A stretch of DNA of 64,000 nt from the NCBI GenBank assembly GCA_042091915.1, contig JBELGO010000001.1, positions 1 to 64,000 on the forward strand, read 5' to 3'. Source of the stretch: LSUCC0057 sp042091915 (GTDB lineage Bacteria > Pseudomonadota > Gammaproteobacteria > Pseudomonadales > Porticoccaceae). The translations under genes were made by a program, and so were the position numbers. Of this stretch, positions 24,971 through 33,070 are shown piece by piece; positions within the stretch are counted from its first letter, which is position 1, and each line of letters opens with the position of its first letter. Under the pieces are notes generated by a model, which saw nothing but the letters and a program-made list of their open reading frames with translations, did not search any database and was not told the origin of the DNA.

Positions 24971-25719
24971 GTACTGTGCTTCCTCTCGTCGAGCTGCACA
25001 GCGCTGGCAAATCCTTTGGCGGCCGCGCGGTACTCGAAAATATCTCTCTTAACCTTGAGCGCGGCGCTATTACCACGCTAATCGGCCCCAACGGGGCGGG
25101 CAAATCAACGTTAGTGAGAATGATCCTCGGCTTGTTAAAAGCCGACCAAGGGAGCTGCATTAATCGGGCTAGCACCATTGGCTATATGCCGCAGCGGCTT
25201 CACGTAGATCAGACCCTGCCGCTCTCGCTATTGCGATTTATGACCCTGGCACACCGCAACCGCCAGCACTGCCTCGACACGCTGGCTCGCGTTGGATTGC
25301 AAGGGCTGGTAGAGCAACCCTTGCATCAACTCTCTGGCGGACAACTACAGCGCGCCATGCTGGCCCGCGCTATTGTCCACCAGCCCGAACTACTGGTCCT
25401 CGACGAACCCGTCCAAGGCCTCGACATCAGCGGCCAAGCTGCGCTCTATCGCCTTATCGATGAATTGGTTGCCGAGCTCAGCTGCGGGGTATTAATGGTC
25501 TCGCACGATCTCCACGTGGTGATGTCTGCCAGCCATCAAGTGATCTGCTTGAACGGCCATATCTGCTGCCAGGGAATGCCTGAACAGATCCGCAACGATC
25601 CCTCTTACTTGGGAATATTCGGTGCTGCGACCGCCATCTACACCCACCACCACGACCATGTACACGGCAGTGAAGAGGGTGGCGCACACCAGCACAGCTC
25701 GGATTGCAACCATGAATAG
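24967..25719 (+). CDS. znuC: Zinc ABC transporter ATP-binding protein
   Basis: Cytoplasmic ATPase of the ZnuABC importer. Walker A is IGPNGAGKSTLVRM, the ABC signature LSGGQLQRAMLARA, Walker B LLVLDEPVQGLD, and the H-loop VSHDLHVV. The C-terminus ends in a histidine-rich tail (THHHDHVHG and HQHSSDCNHE), common in ZnuC and a likely zinc-sensing or zinc-holding element. The start at 24967 overlaps the zur stop by four bases; the frame is open upstream but that part lies inside zur. A small palindrome separates it from znuB. Confidence 0.95.
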   Translation: MSTVLPLVELHSAGKSFGGRAVLENISLNLERGAITTLIGPNGAGKSTLVRMILGLLKADQGSCINRASTIGYMPQRLHVDQTLPLSLLRFMTLAHRNRQHCLDTLARVGLQGLVEQPLHQLSGGQLQRAMLARAIVHQPELLVLDEPVQGLDISGQAALYRLIDELVAELSCGVLMVSHDLHVVMSASHQVICLNGHICCQGMPEQIRNDPSYLGIFGAATAIYTHHHDHVHGSEEGGAHQHSSDCNHE

Positions 25720-25732
25720 AAGCTACAAAACG

Positions 25733-25750
25733 AAAGTAAACGCTTACTTT
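25733..25750 (+). repeat. Hairpin-forming inverted repeat between znuC and znuB
   Basis: AAAGTAA and TTACTTT form perfect 7-base arms around ACGC in the 56-base znuC-znuB spacer, 26 bases before the znuB ATG. It might be an mRNA stem that protects or separates the cistrons, or a regulator site. No T-run follows. Confidence 0.4.
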
Positions 25751-25775
25751 ACCGTATGCCTCCGCGAGGTTTTTA

Positions 25776-26558
25776 ATGTTTGAACTACTGGCCACTGCCA
25801 TCGCCGGCGGACTCGCTGTCGCCTTAGTCGCAGGTCCATTGGGCTGTTTTGTGGTGTGGCGGAGAATGGCCTACTTTGGCGACACTCTGGCCCACTCCGC
25901 CCTACTGGGTGTCGCACTGAGCGTCTTTTTCTCTCTCAACTTAAGCTTGGCAACTGCTGCGGTTCCGCTCACCATCGCCCTGCTTTTAGTCTGGCTAGAG
26001 CAGCGCGGAGGGCTGCCGCTAGATACGTTATTGGGCATTTTATCCCACTCGGCGCTGGCCGCTGGGTTAGTGCTAGTAGCGATGCTAGACGGTGTACGCA
26101 TAGACCTAATGGCGCTGTTATTTGGTGATTTACTGGCGATCACAGGGCGCGAGCTGATGATCATTGTCGCTGTTGCAACAACCATTCTGGCCTTGTTGGT
26201 GTGGCTGTGGCGGCCCTTAATTAACATTACACTGAATGCCGAACTGGCCGCGGTGGAGGGCACTCAAGTCACGGCTGTGCGCACAGCCCTTATGGTCGCC
26301 ACTGCTTTGCTAATCGCCATCGCTATGAAGATTGTCGGGGTTATGTTGATTACCGCACTGTTGGTAATACCTGCCGCGGCAGCGCGACGCATGAGCCGCA
26401 CCCCCGAGCAGATGGCGATCTGCGCCAGCGCTATCGCTTCCGTTAGTGTTCTCGGCGGCACCGCACTGGCCTGGCAGGCCGACACACCAGTCGGGCCGTC
26501 CGTGGTTGTGGTAGCGAGCGGCCTATTTGTATTCGCCTCTGCTCTGCGCCGCGAATAG
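25776..26558 (+). CDS. znuB: Zinc ABC transporter permease
   Basis: Inner-membrane channel of the zinc importer (ABC-3 family). The 260 residues hold about eight hydrophobic segments. Family marks include GPLGCFVVWRRMAYFGDTLAHSALLG near the N-terminus and KIVGVMLITALLVIPAAAARRMSRT in the second half. It follows znuC by 56 bases, the widest gap in the unit, with a hairpin in between. It converges on the SCO-family gene with 12 bases between the stops. Confidence 0.95.
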   Translation: MFELLATAIAGGLAVALVAGPLGCFVVWRRMAYFGDTLAHSALLGVALSVFFSLNLSLATAAVPLTIALLLVWLEQRGGLPLDTLLGILSHSALAAGLVLVAMLDGVRIDLMALLFGDLLAITGRELMIIVAVATTILALLVWLWRPLINITLNAELAAVEGTQVTAVRTALMVATALLIAIAMKIVGVMLITALLVIPAAAARRMSRTPEQMAICASAIASVSVLGGTALAWQADTPVGPSVVVVASGLFVFASALRRE

Positions 26559-26570
26559 CGGCGGCGCCAT

Positions 26571-27230
26571 TTACTCTGGCCAGGCGTCGAAGGTGGCGTC
26601 GATTGAACGCCAAGTTTTGCGCAGCACCATCTCGTTGTGCGGCGCCTTAAATAACCCGTGGTAGTCACCGCGGGGATTGATCAGCACCAGCTGGGTACTG
26701 TGGTCAATAGTGTAGTCGTCGCCCTCAAGCGGTACCTGTCCGTAGGCGATATTCATCTCTGCAGACCAGCGTTTGATGCGCGGCTGTGAACCGGTCACAC
26801 CAATAAAATCGGCGTTAAAATAGGGCACGTATTCACTCAGCAGCTCGACACTGTCTCGCTCTGGATCCAGCGTGACCATAATCACTTGCATGCGCTCGCG
26901 CTCGCGATCGCGCAACTTGTCGTACATCTGAGCGAGCACACTCATTGTTGCAGGGCAGATATCTGGACAGTTGGTAAAACCAAAAAAGGCAATTGTCCAA
27001 ACCCCTTGCAGGTTTTCTTTAGTGAAAGGCTGGCCGTTGTGGTCTGTGAACTGCAGCTCGCTGAATCTGCGCGGCGTCTCAAACATAACGGCGCCGTTGG
27101 CGCGCAACTCACTGTCATGCATCACAATAGGTTGATTAATACGCCAGACAAAACCCACCACCATGAGGACAATGGCAATCAGTACAATGACCACCGTGCG
27201 ACGAATACCTCGGCTTTGCGCTTCACTCAT
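26571..27230 (-). CDS. SCO1/SenC-family copper chaperone for cytochrome oxidase
   Basis: Membrane-anchored thioredoxin-fold protein that helps build the CuA centre of oxidase subunit II. One N-terminal membrane segment (VVIVLIAIVLMVVGFVW) leaves the fold in the periplasm. The copper motif CPDIC lies in FFGFTNCPDICPATM and the distal histidine in DYTIDHSTQLVLINPRG. I choose the ATG at 27230 with GGAGGTTGAT directly upstream; the open frame extends to 27266. It begins one base beyond the ctaB stop and closes the oxidase assembly group. Confidence 0.93.
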   Translation of the reverse strand: MSEAQSRGIRRTVVIVLIAIVLMVVGFVWRINQPIVMHDSELRANGAVMFETPRRFSELQFTDHNGQPFTKENLQGVWTIAFFGFTNCPDICPATMSVLAQMYDKLRDRERERMQVIMVTLDPERDSVELLSEYVPYFNADFIGVTGSQPRIKRWSAEMNIAYGQVPLEGDDYTIDHSTQLVLINPRGDYHGLFKAPHNEMVLRKTWRSIDATFDAWPE

Positions 27231-27231
27231 A

Positions 27232-28149
27232 TCAACCTCCAACGATAATAACGGTGGGTTTTTCAATCAGGTAGTGATCGGCCAGCATCACGACAAATAG
27301 GGCCATTAAATAGGTTATAGAGTATTTAAATGTCTGCATGCCAGTGTTTTCACCGCGCCCCAGCAACATTTTTAATGCCCAGAACAAGAACCCTCCACCC
27401 AAGCCAAGTGCGCCGAGCAGATAGAGCCAGCCAAACATACCGGTGAGATAGGGCATGATGGTGACAATAATCAGCATCAGGGTGTAGAGAACAATATTGA
27501 TATTGGTGTAGTGCTCGCCGTGGGTTACCGGCAGCATGGGAATATCGGCCTGGGCATACTCCTCTTTGCGGTGTACAGCCAGTGCCCAAAAGTGCGGCGG
27601 CGTCCAGACGAAAATAATGAGTGCCAGCAGCAGGGCGTCGTGATGGATTTCACCAGTCACTGCTGTCCAACCGAGCAGGGGCGGCGCGGCACCCGCTAGA
27701 CCTCCAATGACAATATTTTGCGGCGTGGCGCGCTTCAGATACATGGTGTAAACCAAAGCGTAACCGAGCAACGAGGCCAGAGTGAGCCAAGCGGTTAGAG
27801 CATTAATGAATATCAGAAGAATCGCCATGCCCACACCACCCATCAGCGATGCGAATATAAACGCTTGCTTTGGACTGACGCGTCCAGTTGCAACTGGACG
27901 GTTAAGGGTGCGGGCCATTTTGTTATCAATGCGACGATCCACTACATGGTTGACCGCAGCGGCGGCTCCGGCACACAGGGCTATACCCAAGTTACCCCAG
28001 AACAGTGTCGACAGCGGCACTAAACCACGGGTGGACAACAACATACCGATCACTGATGTAAGCAACATCAGCAACACCACATTGGGCTTACACAGTTCGT
28101 AAAAGTCTTGCCACTTGAGTGGCTCTTGAGCCGGGGTACTGGCACTCAT
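27232..28149 (-). CDS. ctaB: Protoheme IX farnesyltransferase (heme O synthase)
   Basis: UbiA-family membrane prenyltransferase that adds the farnesyl group to heme B, making heme O. The first Asp-rich motif is seen in NHVVDRRIDNKMARTLNRP, and the second region in FVWTPPHFWALAVHRKEEY. About eight to nine hydrophobic segments fill the 305 residues. In most oxidase clusters ctaA, which makes heme A from heme O, precedes this gene; here the preceding gene is a CX3C membrane protein, only 9 bases away. Confidence 0.95.
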   Translation of the reverse strand: MSASTPAQEPLKWQDFYELCKPNVVLLMLLTSVIGMLLSTRGLVPLSTLFWGNLGIALCAGAAAAVNHVVDRRIDNKMARTLNRPVATGRVSPKQAFIFASLMGGVGMAILLIFINALTAWLTLASLLGYALVYTMYLKRATPQNIVIGGLAGAAPPLLGWTAVTGEIHHDALLLALIIFVWTPPHFWALAVHRKEEYAQADIPMLPVTHGEHYTNINIVLYTLMLIIVTIMPYLTGMFGWLYLLGALGLGGGFLFWALKMLLGRGENTGMQTFKYSITYLMALFVVMLADHYLIEKPTVIIVGG

Positions 28150-28158
28150 GGGAATCTC

Positions 28159-28770
28159 CTAACGGCTCGGCGAATATTTGAGTAAATGCTTTAGATCTTC
28201 AAGCAGATCGCTACCGGTGTGCTGTTCATCATAGTAGAGCACCGCGTCGCCGACCGGATTAATCAAGTAGTAACGGTTGGCACCGGTAATGTTTGCCGTA
28301 GTCGGTGCCAATAACGCCTCTAGGGCAGCGCTGTCTAGCGCAGCGATAACCAGGTCTGGGTTGGCCACCTCAATGTCCGCCAAAACAGCCGAGTCGAGAC
28401 CATTTTGCAATAATATTCTATCGACACGACGCGAATCGCGCCCCAAGCGCACCTCGACTGCGCGCGTAGCTGCCAACATCTCTTGGCAACCAGCATCACA
28501 CTGGCCATCGGCGACTAGGACGACACGGTAGTGACCATCTATATCGTCACTGGTGTTCTCTCCGATGGGAAGCAGCGGAACCCAGTTGACGGTCGGCGAA
28601 ATCAGACTACCCATATTGGTTGTGCCGAGCAGAGCCATCAGCTCGGCGCGCTCCGCTTCGTTCTTAGGCAACATTACCGTACCCAAAACCGTGGCGCCCA
28701 CCACCATCACCAACATAATAATAATTTGTATTTTCATGCCGGAGCCCGGCGCTTTATTGCTCTGCGTCAT
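28159..28770 (-). CDS. Membrane-anchored oxidase-cluster protein with a CX3C motif
   Basis: A protein of this type commonly sits between the SURF1 and ctaA genes of gammaproteobacterial oxidase clusters; its function is not established. One N-terminal membrane segment (IQIIIMLVMVVGATVLGTVML) is followed by a periplasmic domain. That domain has VVLVADGQCDAGCQEM, a Cys-X3-Cys pair with the spacing of SCO copper chaperones, and a strand-like NRYYLINPVGDAVLYY, suggesting a degenerate thioredoxin fold. A copper or redox role in oxidase assembly is inference. I place the start at the ATG at 28770, preceded by AGGAT; it overlaps the SURF1 gene end. Confidence 0.75.
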   Translation of the reverse strand: MTQSNKAPGSGMKIQIIIMLVMVVGATVLGTVMLPKNEAERAELMALLGTTNMGSLISPTVNWVPLLPIGENTSDDIDGHYRVVLVADGQCDAGCQEMLAATRAVEVRLGRDSRRVDRILLQNGLDSAVLADIEVANPDLVIAALDSAALEALLAPTTANITGANRYYLINPVGDAVLYYDEQHTGSDLLEDLKHLLKYSPSR

Positions 28771-29545
28771 TGTCACTATCCTGTTGTAAGACCTGCCGCT
28801 GCGCTTTTAACCAGGCGGCGAAATTGCTATTGGCTACGAGTGTCAGGCCAACTAAAACGATGGCCATAATAAACCACTGCACGGCATAACCGGTATGTTT
28901 CTGTGGATAGATGGCCACAACCGGCCATCCTGTTTCCAGTGCTGCCGGGGAGTCTCGCTCGAGACGCAGTTGGTAGCTAAATAGCGGTGTTTCTATCCAA
29001 CTAGCAACGCGTTCAACGTCCAACCAGCCCACTCGCTGCCTCTCTGCTAGCGGCAGTTGCACACCATCATCTAACTGCAAGCCACCGCTGAGACGCCGAT
29101 AGAGCGAACCGTGTATACGCAGCTTGCCAACCAGCGGCTCGAGTTCAGGCAGCTTGCGCCGATCCAGCGACGCCGCCACCCAGCCGCGGTTCACTAACAG
29201 CGCCGATTGGCTACCATCGGGCATGAACAGCTGTGCAATCTCATAGCCAGGGCGGCCGTTGCGCACTTTGTTATCAATCACAAAAAGTGGGCTAGCGACG
29301 AACTCGCCCTCTACAGAGATTCGCCTATGCTGCAGGCCATCGCTATCAACCAGGTTATTTAAATCTACTCGCGGTGCTGCTTGGTTGGCGGCGTGCAAGG
29401 CAACTATCGAGCGTTTTTCATCCGCCCGCTCCAGTTGCCAGCTACCCAGCCATAACAAAAAAGGAATAAAGATGAGGGAAAAGAGTAAACCGACCCGGTT
29501 GGGCTGCCAGCGCAATGCAGGTCTCGCTTGGGTGCTGTCACTCAT
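28754..29545 (-). CDS. SURF1-family cytochrome oxidase assembly protein
   Basis: Assists heme a insertion into oxidase subunit I. Two membrane segments, one near each end (LLFSLIFIPFLLWLGSWQL and VQWFIMAIVLVGLTLVAN), flank a periplasmic domain. Typical SURF1 marks are LGSWQLERADEKRS, RNGRPGYEIAQLF and LLVNRGWVA. Length 263 is normal. It is transcribed toward the CX3C gene, which it overlaps by about 17 bases, and is divergent from the small twin-membrane protein gene. Confidence 0.92.
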   Translation of the reverse strand: MSDSTQARPALRWQPNRVGLLFSLIFIPFLLWLGSWQLERADEKRSIVALHAANQAAPRVDLNNLVDSDGLQHRRISVEGEFVASPLFVIDNKVRNGRPGYEIAQLFMPDGSQSALLVNRGWVAASLDRRKLPELEPLVGKLRIHGSLYRRLSGGLQLDDGVQLPLAERQRVGWLDVERVASWIETPLFSYQLRLERDSPAALETGWPVVAIYPQKHTGYAVQWFIMAIVLVGLTLVANSNFAAWLKAQRQVLQQDSDNDAEQ

Positions 29546-29597
29546 GTGTGGTTAAATTCCCTGCCGGCTTTTCGGCTGACTATTGCGGAGTATTAGC

Positions 29598-29837
29598 GTG
29601 TTAAAAATTCTAATCATTATTTTGTTTATCGGTGTGGTCGCCAGTTTATTCACTGGGCTTAACTTCCTCGTCAAAGACCTCGGCAACCGGCGCAAACGAC
29701 TACTCTACGCGCTAGGTATACGTGTAGCGCTGGTTTTCGCGCTGCTGGGCACCGTCGCTTATGGTTTTGCCACCGGCCAGCTAAAAAGCACGGCCCCTTG
29801 GGACAAAACACTGCACCCCAGTCATGTTGAGCGCTAA
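29598..29837 (+). CDS. Small twin-transmembrane protein (DUF2909-like)
   Basis: About 79 residues with two membrane segments (ILIIILFIGVVASLFTGLNFLV and IRVALVFALLGTVAYGFATG) joined by a short basic loop KDLGNRRKRLLYA. Proteins of this type are regularly found inside cytochrome c oxidase clusters, on the opposite strand between the coxC and SURF1 genes, as here. Function unknown. I choose the GTG at 29598, with GGAG about 8 bases upstream, over an in-frame TTG at 29583. A bidirectional terminator follows. Confidence 0.8.
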   Translation: MLKILIIILFIGVVASLFTGLNFLVKDLGNRRKRLLYALGIRVALVFALLGTVAYGFATGQLKSTAPWDKTLHPSHVER

Positions 29838-29888
29838 CAGCAGCGACCGATAATTTTACACCAGCGGCTACACCTTGCAGCCAAAAAA

Positions 29889-29917
29889 AAGCCGAGCAAC
29901 CAGTGCTCGGCTTTTTG
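29889..29917. terminator. Bidirectional Rho-independent terminator
   Basis: GCCGAGCA and TGCTCGGC form a perfect 8-base stem with a 5-base loop, with A8 on one side and T5 on the other. It can end the rightward twin-membrane gene and the leftward coxC transcript, which converge here. Confidence 0.85.
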
Positions 29918-29928
29918 ATATTTTGCTT

Positions 29929-30873
29929 CTAACCGAGTACGTAGACAAATAAGAAGAGACCTACCCAAACTACGTCAACAAAGTGCCAGTACCACGCTGC
30001 TGCCTCGAAGCCAAATTGGTCATCTTTATTGAAATGGCCTTTAAGCCCGCGCAACAAAGCGATAAACAACATGACTGTGCCCATAGTTACGTGAGCGCCG
30101 TGGAAACCAGTAAGCATATAAAAAGTGGTTCCGTAAATACCGCTCTCTAGAGTCAAACCCAGCTCAGTGTAGGCGTGAATATACTCTTCTACCTGCAAGA
30201 ACAAAAAGAATACACCCAACAAAACTGTCACTGCCAACCAGCGAATGAAGCCCTGACGATTGTCATTTTTCAGTGCTGTGTGAGCGTGGTGAACCGTAAA
30301 GCTGGAGGTAATCAGCACGATTGTGTTCCACAAAGGCAACCAAGTCAGCAGATTGGCAAAACCAGGCCAGCTCATGTTCTGGTCGGGGCCTTTAAATTGA
30401 GCTGCATCGCCATTGGCCGCTTGATCAGGGGTAATCATAACCGGCCACTCATCTTTAAAGCCGGGGTAGAGCAACTCATTATTAGCGACGGCAGGCCCCG
30501 TAGGAGTATCGTCGAAAATACCAATAGCGGCTTCTCCGCCCAACCAAGAGAGAGCGAATACACGTATGTAGAACAGTGCGCCAAAGAAAGCAGCAAAGAA
30601 CATCACCTCGGAAAAGATAAACCAGAGCATTGAAATCACGTAGGAGTGTTTTAGCTGCGGGCTCACTAAGCCTTGCATATTCTCTTTTATAACAATGCTC
30701 CACCAGGTGTAGAGCACTGCTACCATCATCGCCAGACCGACAAAGAAAATTGCTGGGCCACCGAGACCACCGGCCCAACGGGCGGCGCCAATCGACAGTA
30801 CGCCCATCGCCGTTGCGGTGAACAGTGGCAGCTTGCTCTGCTCGGGCACGTAATAAGTTGATTCTGCTGACAT
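29929..30873 (-). CDS. coxC: Cytochrome c oxidase subunit III
   Basis: Seven-helix core subunit of the aa3-type oxidase. Typical stretches are FIFSEVMFFAAFFGALFYIR, NTIVLITSSFTVHHAHTAL and the C-terminal GFHGAHVTMGTVML and AAAWYWHFVDVVWVGLFLFVYVLG. Length 314 includes an extra hydrophilic loop of about 50 residues between helices 3 and 4, as in related bacterial subunits. It follows ctaG by 38 bases and ends at a bidirectional terminator. Confidence 0.96.
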   Translation of the reverse strand: MSAESTYYVPEQSKLPLFTATAMGVLSIGAARWAGGLGGPAIFFVGLAMMVAVLYTWWSIVIKENMQGLVSPQLKHSYVISMLWFIFSEVMFFAAFFGALFYIRVFALSWLGGEAAIGIFDDTPTGPAVANNELLYPGFKDEWPVMITPDQAANGDAAQFKGPDQNMSWPGFANLLTWLPLWNTIVLITSSFTVHHAHTALKNDNRQGFIRWLAVTVLLGVFFLFLQVEEYIHAYTELGLTLESGIYGTTFYMLTGFHGAHVTMGTVMLFIALLRGLKGHFNKDDQFGFEAAAWYWHFVDVVWVGLFLFVYVLG

Positions 30874-30911
30874 GTTTTTTTCTCCGTAGGGGATGGCTTG
30901 CTAGACTGCCA

Positions 30912-31466
30912 TCACTGCAATTGCGCAACCGTGTCAGCGGCTGCTGGCGTAATGTCGAACAACGTATAAGACATTACTAAACTTTTTATGCTTCTCGGCA
31001 ACTCGGGGTCGACGATAAATACCAAGGACATTTCAACCTCTTCACCCGCGGCAAGAGGCTGATTGTTAAAACAGAAACACTCTGTTTTATGAAAATAGTC
31101 TCCTGCCGAAAAGGGCACTAAGCCGGGGATAGCCTGACCAATCATATCTTGATCAGTGAGATTTTTAGCGTAAAACTTAACCTCGTAACGCTCTCCCGGG
31201 TGAACTACCACCTTGCTATCTATTGGTTCAAAACGCCACGGCATCTGCTCGTTGTTGGTGGCCGCAAAGGTCACCGACACTTCGCGCGAATAATCCACCG
31301 CAGCCGGGGCTGCCTCATAGCGCTCAGCTGGCCGGATGCCGATACCGGTAATCTCACAAAACAGATCGTACAGCGGCGGCATCACAAACAGAGCAAAACC
31401 AAACATGCCTACAGCCCAAAGAGACAGTTTAGTAACCACCTTTTTGTGTGACTTTGACGCAGACAT
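30912..31466 (-). CDS. ctaG: Cytochrome c oxidase assembly protein CtaG (Cox11)
   Basis: Delivers copper to the CuB site of subunit I. One N-terminal membrane segment (LSLWAVGMFGFALFVMPPLYDLFCEITG) anchors an immunoglobulin-like periplasmic domain. The copper motif is KTECFCFNNQPL. The family stretch MPWRFEPIDSKVVVHPGE is present. Length 184 is usual. It lies between coxA and coxC, the standard position. Confidence 0.96.
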   Translation of the reverse strand: MSASKSHKKVVTKLSLWAVGMFGFALFVMPPLYDLFCEITGIGIRPAERYEAAPAAVDYSREVSVTFAATNNEQMPWRFEPIDSKVVVHPGERYEVKFYAKNLTDQDMIGQAIPGLVPFSAGDYFHKTECFCFNNQPLAAGEEVEMSLVFIVDPELPRSIKSLVMSYTLFDITPAAADTVAQLQ

Positions 31467-31503
31467 GTTTGCCTCCTAACGCTATTTGGCTATCAATAGA
31501 CCC

Positions 31504-33057
31504 TTATTTTATTTGGGGTGGTGTGGCAAAGGTGTGGTATGGCGCCGGCGTTGGCACTTCCCACTCGAGCCCTTCAGCCCCTTCCCAAACCTTGTTGTCG
31601 CTCACTGGCTTGCCGTTGCGGATAGTCGCAATCACGTTGTAAAGGAACAACAACTGCGCTGCACCGTACATGAAGGCACCAATACTTGAGACCATGTTCC
31701 AGTCTGCAAACTGCAGGCCGTAGTCGGCGTAGCGACGCGGCATACCGGCCAAGCCTAAGAAGTGCTGCGGCATAAAGGTGATGTTAAAGCCGACAAAGGC
31801 GATCCAGAACTGAACCTGGCCCATAGTCTCGTTGTACATCTTTCCGCACCATTTGGGCAGCCAGTAGTAGACAGCGGCCGTACCCGAGAACACCGCACCC
31901 GCCACCATTACGTAGTGGAAGTGAGCGACAACAAAGTAGCTGTCGTGGTACTGGATATCAGCTGCTGCTACTGAAAGCATCAAGCCGGTGAAGCCACCAA
32001 AGGTAAACAGAATGACGAAAGCTATCGAGAACAACATCGGCGTCTCAAACGTCAGCGCACCTTTATACATGGTGGTGACCCAGTTGAAGACTTTAACGCC
32101 AGTTGGAACAGCAATCAGCATAGTCGCGTACATAAAGTACAGCTCGCCAGCAATCGGCATACCCACAGTAAACATGTGGTGTGCCCATACAATGAACGAC
32201 AAGAACGCGATCGCTGCTGTGGCGTAGACCATCGAGGCGTACCCGAACAGTGGCTTGCGGCTGAACGCGGGGATAATTGCCGAGACTACACCAAATGCAG
32301 GCAAGATAATGATGTAAACCTCAGGGTGACCAAAGAACCAGAAGATGTGCTGGAACAGAACGGGATCACCGCCGCCAGCCGCATCGAAGAACGAGGTACC
32401 AAAGTTAATATCCATCAACATCATGGTGACTGCGCCAGCCAGTACCGGCATAACGGCTACCAGCAAGAAGGCGGTGATCAACCACGTCCAGACAAACAAC
32501 GGCATCTTCATGTAAGTCATGCCAGGTGCGCGCATATTCATGATGGTGGCGATAATGTTGATTGAGCCCATGATCGACGAGGCACCCATAATGTGCATCG
32601 AGAAAATGAAGTAGTTGACTGACTCGGGCGCGTATTTAGTAGAGAGCGGCGCATAGAAAGTCCAACCGAAATTGGGCGCTCCACCTTCCATAAACAGCGT
32701 TGAGGCAAGTGTCAGAAATGCAAACGGAAGAATCCAAAAACTGAGATTATTCATGCGCGGCAGAGCCATGTCTGGCGCACCAATCATCAGTGGAATCATC
32801 CAGTTAGCCAGGCCGACAAAGGCTGGCATAATTGCCCCGAACACCATAATAACCCCGTGCATGGTAGTCATCTGGTTGAAGAACTCGGGACGAATTAACT
32901 GCATACCGGGCTGGAACAGCTCGGCGCGAATAACCATAGCAAAAAAGCCGCCCAACAAGAACATGGCGAAGCTGAACCAGAGGTAGAGCGTACCGATGTC
33001 TTTGTGGTTGGTGGTAAATAACCAGCGACCTATGCCTTTAGCGGGACCGTGTGCCAT
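31504..33057 (-). CDS. coxA: Cytochrome c oxidase subunit I
   Basis: Catalytic heme-copper subunit with about twelve membrane helices in 517 residues. The CuB/active-site region WFFGHPEVYIIILPAFG with the linked tyrosine, the HH pair in WAHHMFTVG, the K-channel stretch ATMLIAVPTGVKVFNW and the heme ligands in VVAHFHYVMVAGAVF are all intact. HPEVY marks it as an A-type oxidase. It is preceded by coxB (13 bases) and followed by ctaG. Confidence 0.98.
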   Translation of the reverse strand: MAHGPAKGIGRWLFTTNHKDIGTLYLWFSFAMFLLGGFFAMVIRAELFQPGMQLIRPEFFNQMTTMHGVIMVFGAIMPAFVGLANWMIPLMIGAPDMALPRMNNLSFWILPFAFLTLASTLFMEGGAPNFGWTFYAPLSTKYAPESVNYFIFSMHIMGASSIMGSINIIATIMNMRAPGMTYMKMPLFVWTWLITAFLLVAVMPVLAGAVTMMLMDINFGTSFFDAAGGGDPVLFQHIFWFFGHPEVYIIILPAFGVVSAIIPAFSRKPLFGYASMVYATAAIAFLSFIVWAHHMFTVGMPIAGELYFMYATMLIAVPTGVKVFNWVTTMYKGALTFETPMLFSIAFVILFTFGGFTGLMLSVAAADIQYHDSYFVVAHFHYVMVAGAVFSGTAAVYYWLPKWCGKMYNETMGQVQFWIAFVGFNITFMPQHFLGLAGMPRRYADYGLQFADWNMVSSIGAFMYGAAQLLFLYNVIATIRNGKPVSDNKVWEGAEGLEWEVPTPAPYHTFATPPQIK

Positions 33058-33070
33058 TGCTTAATCTCCC

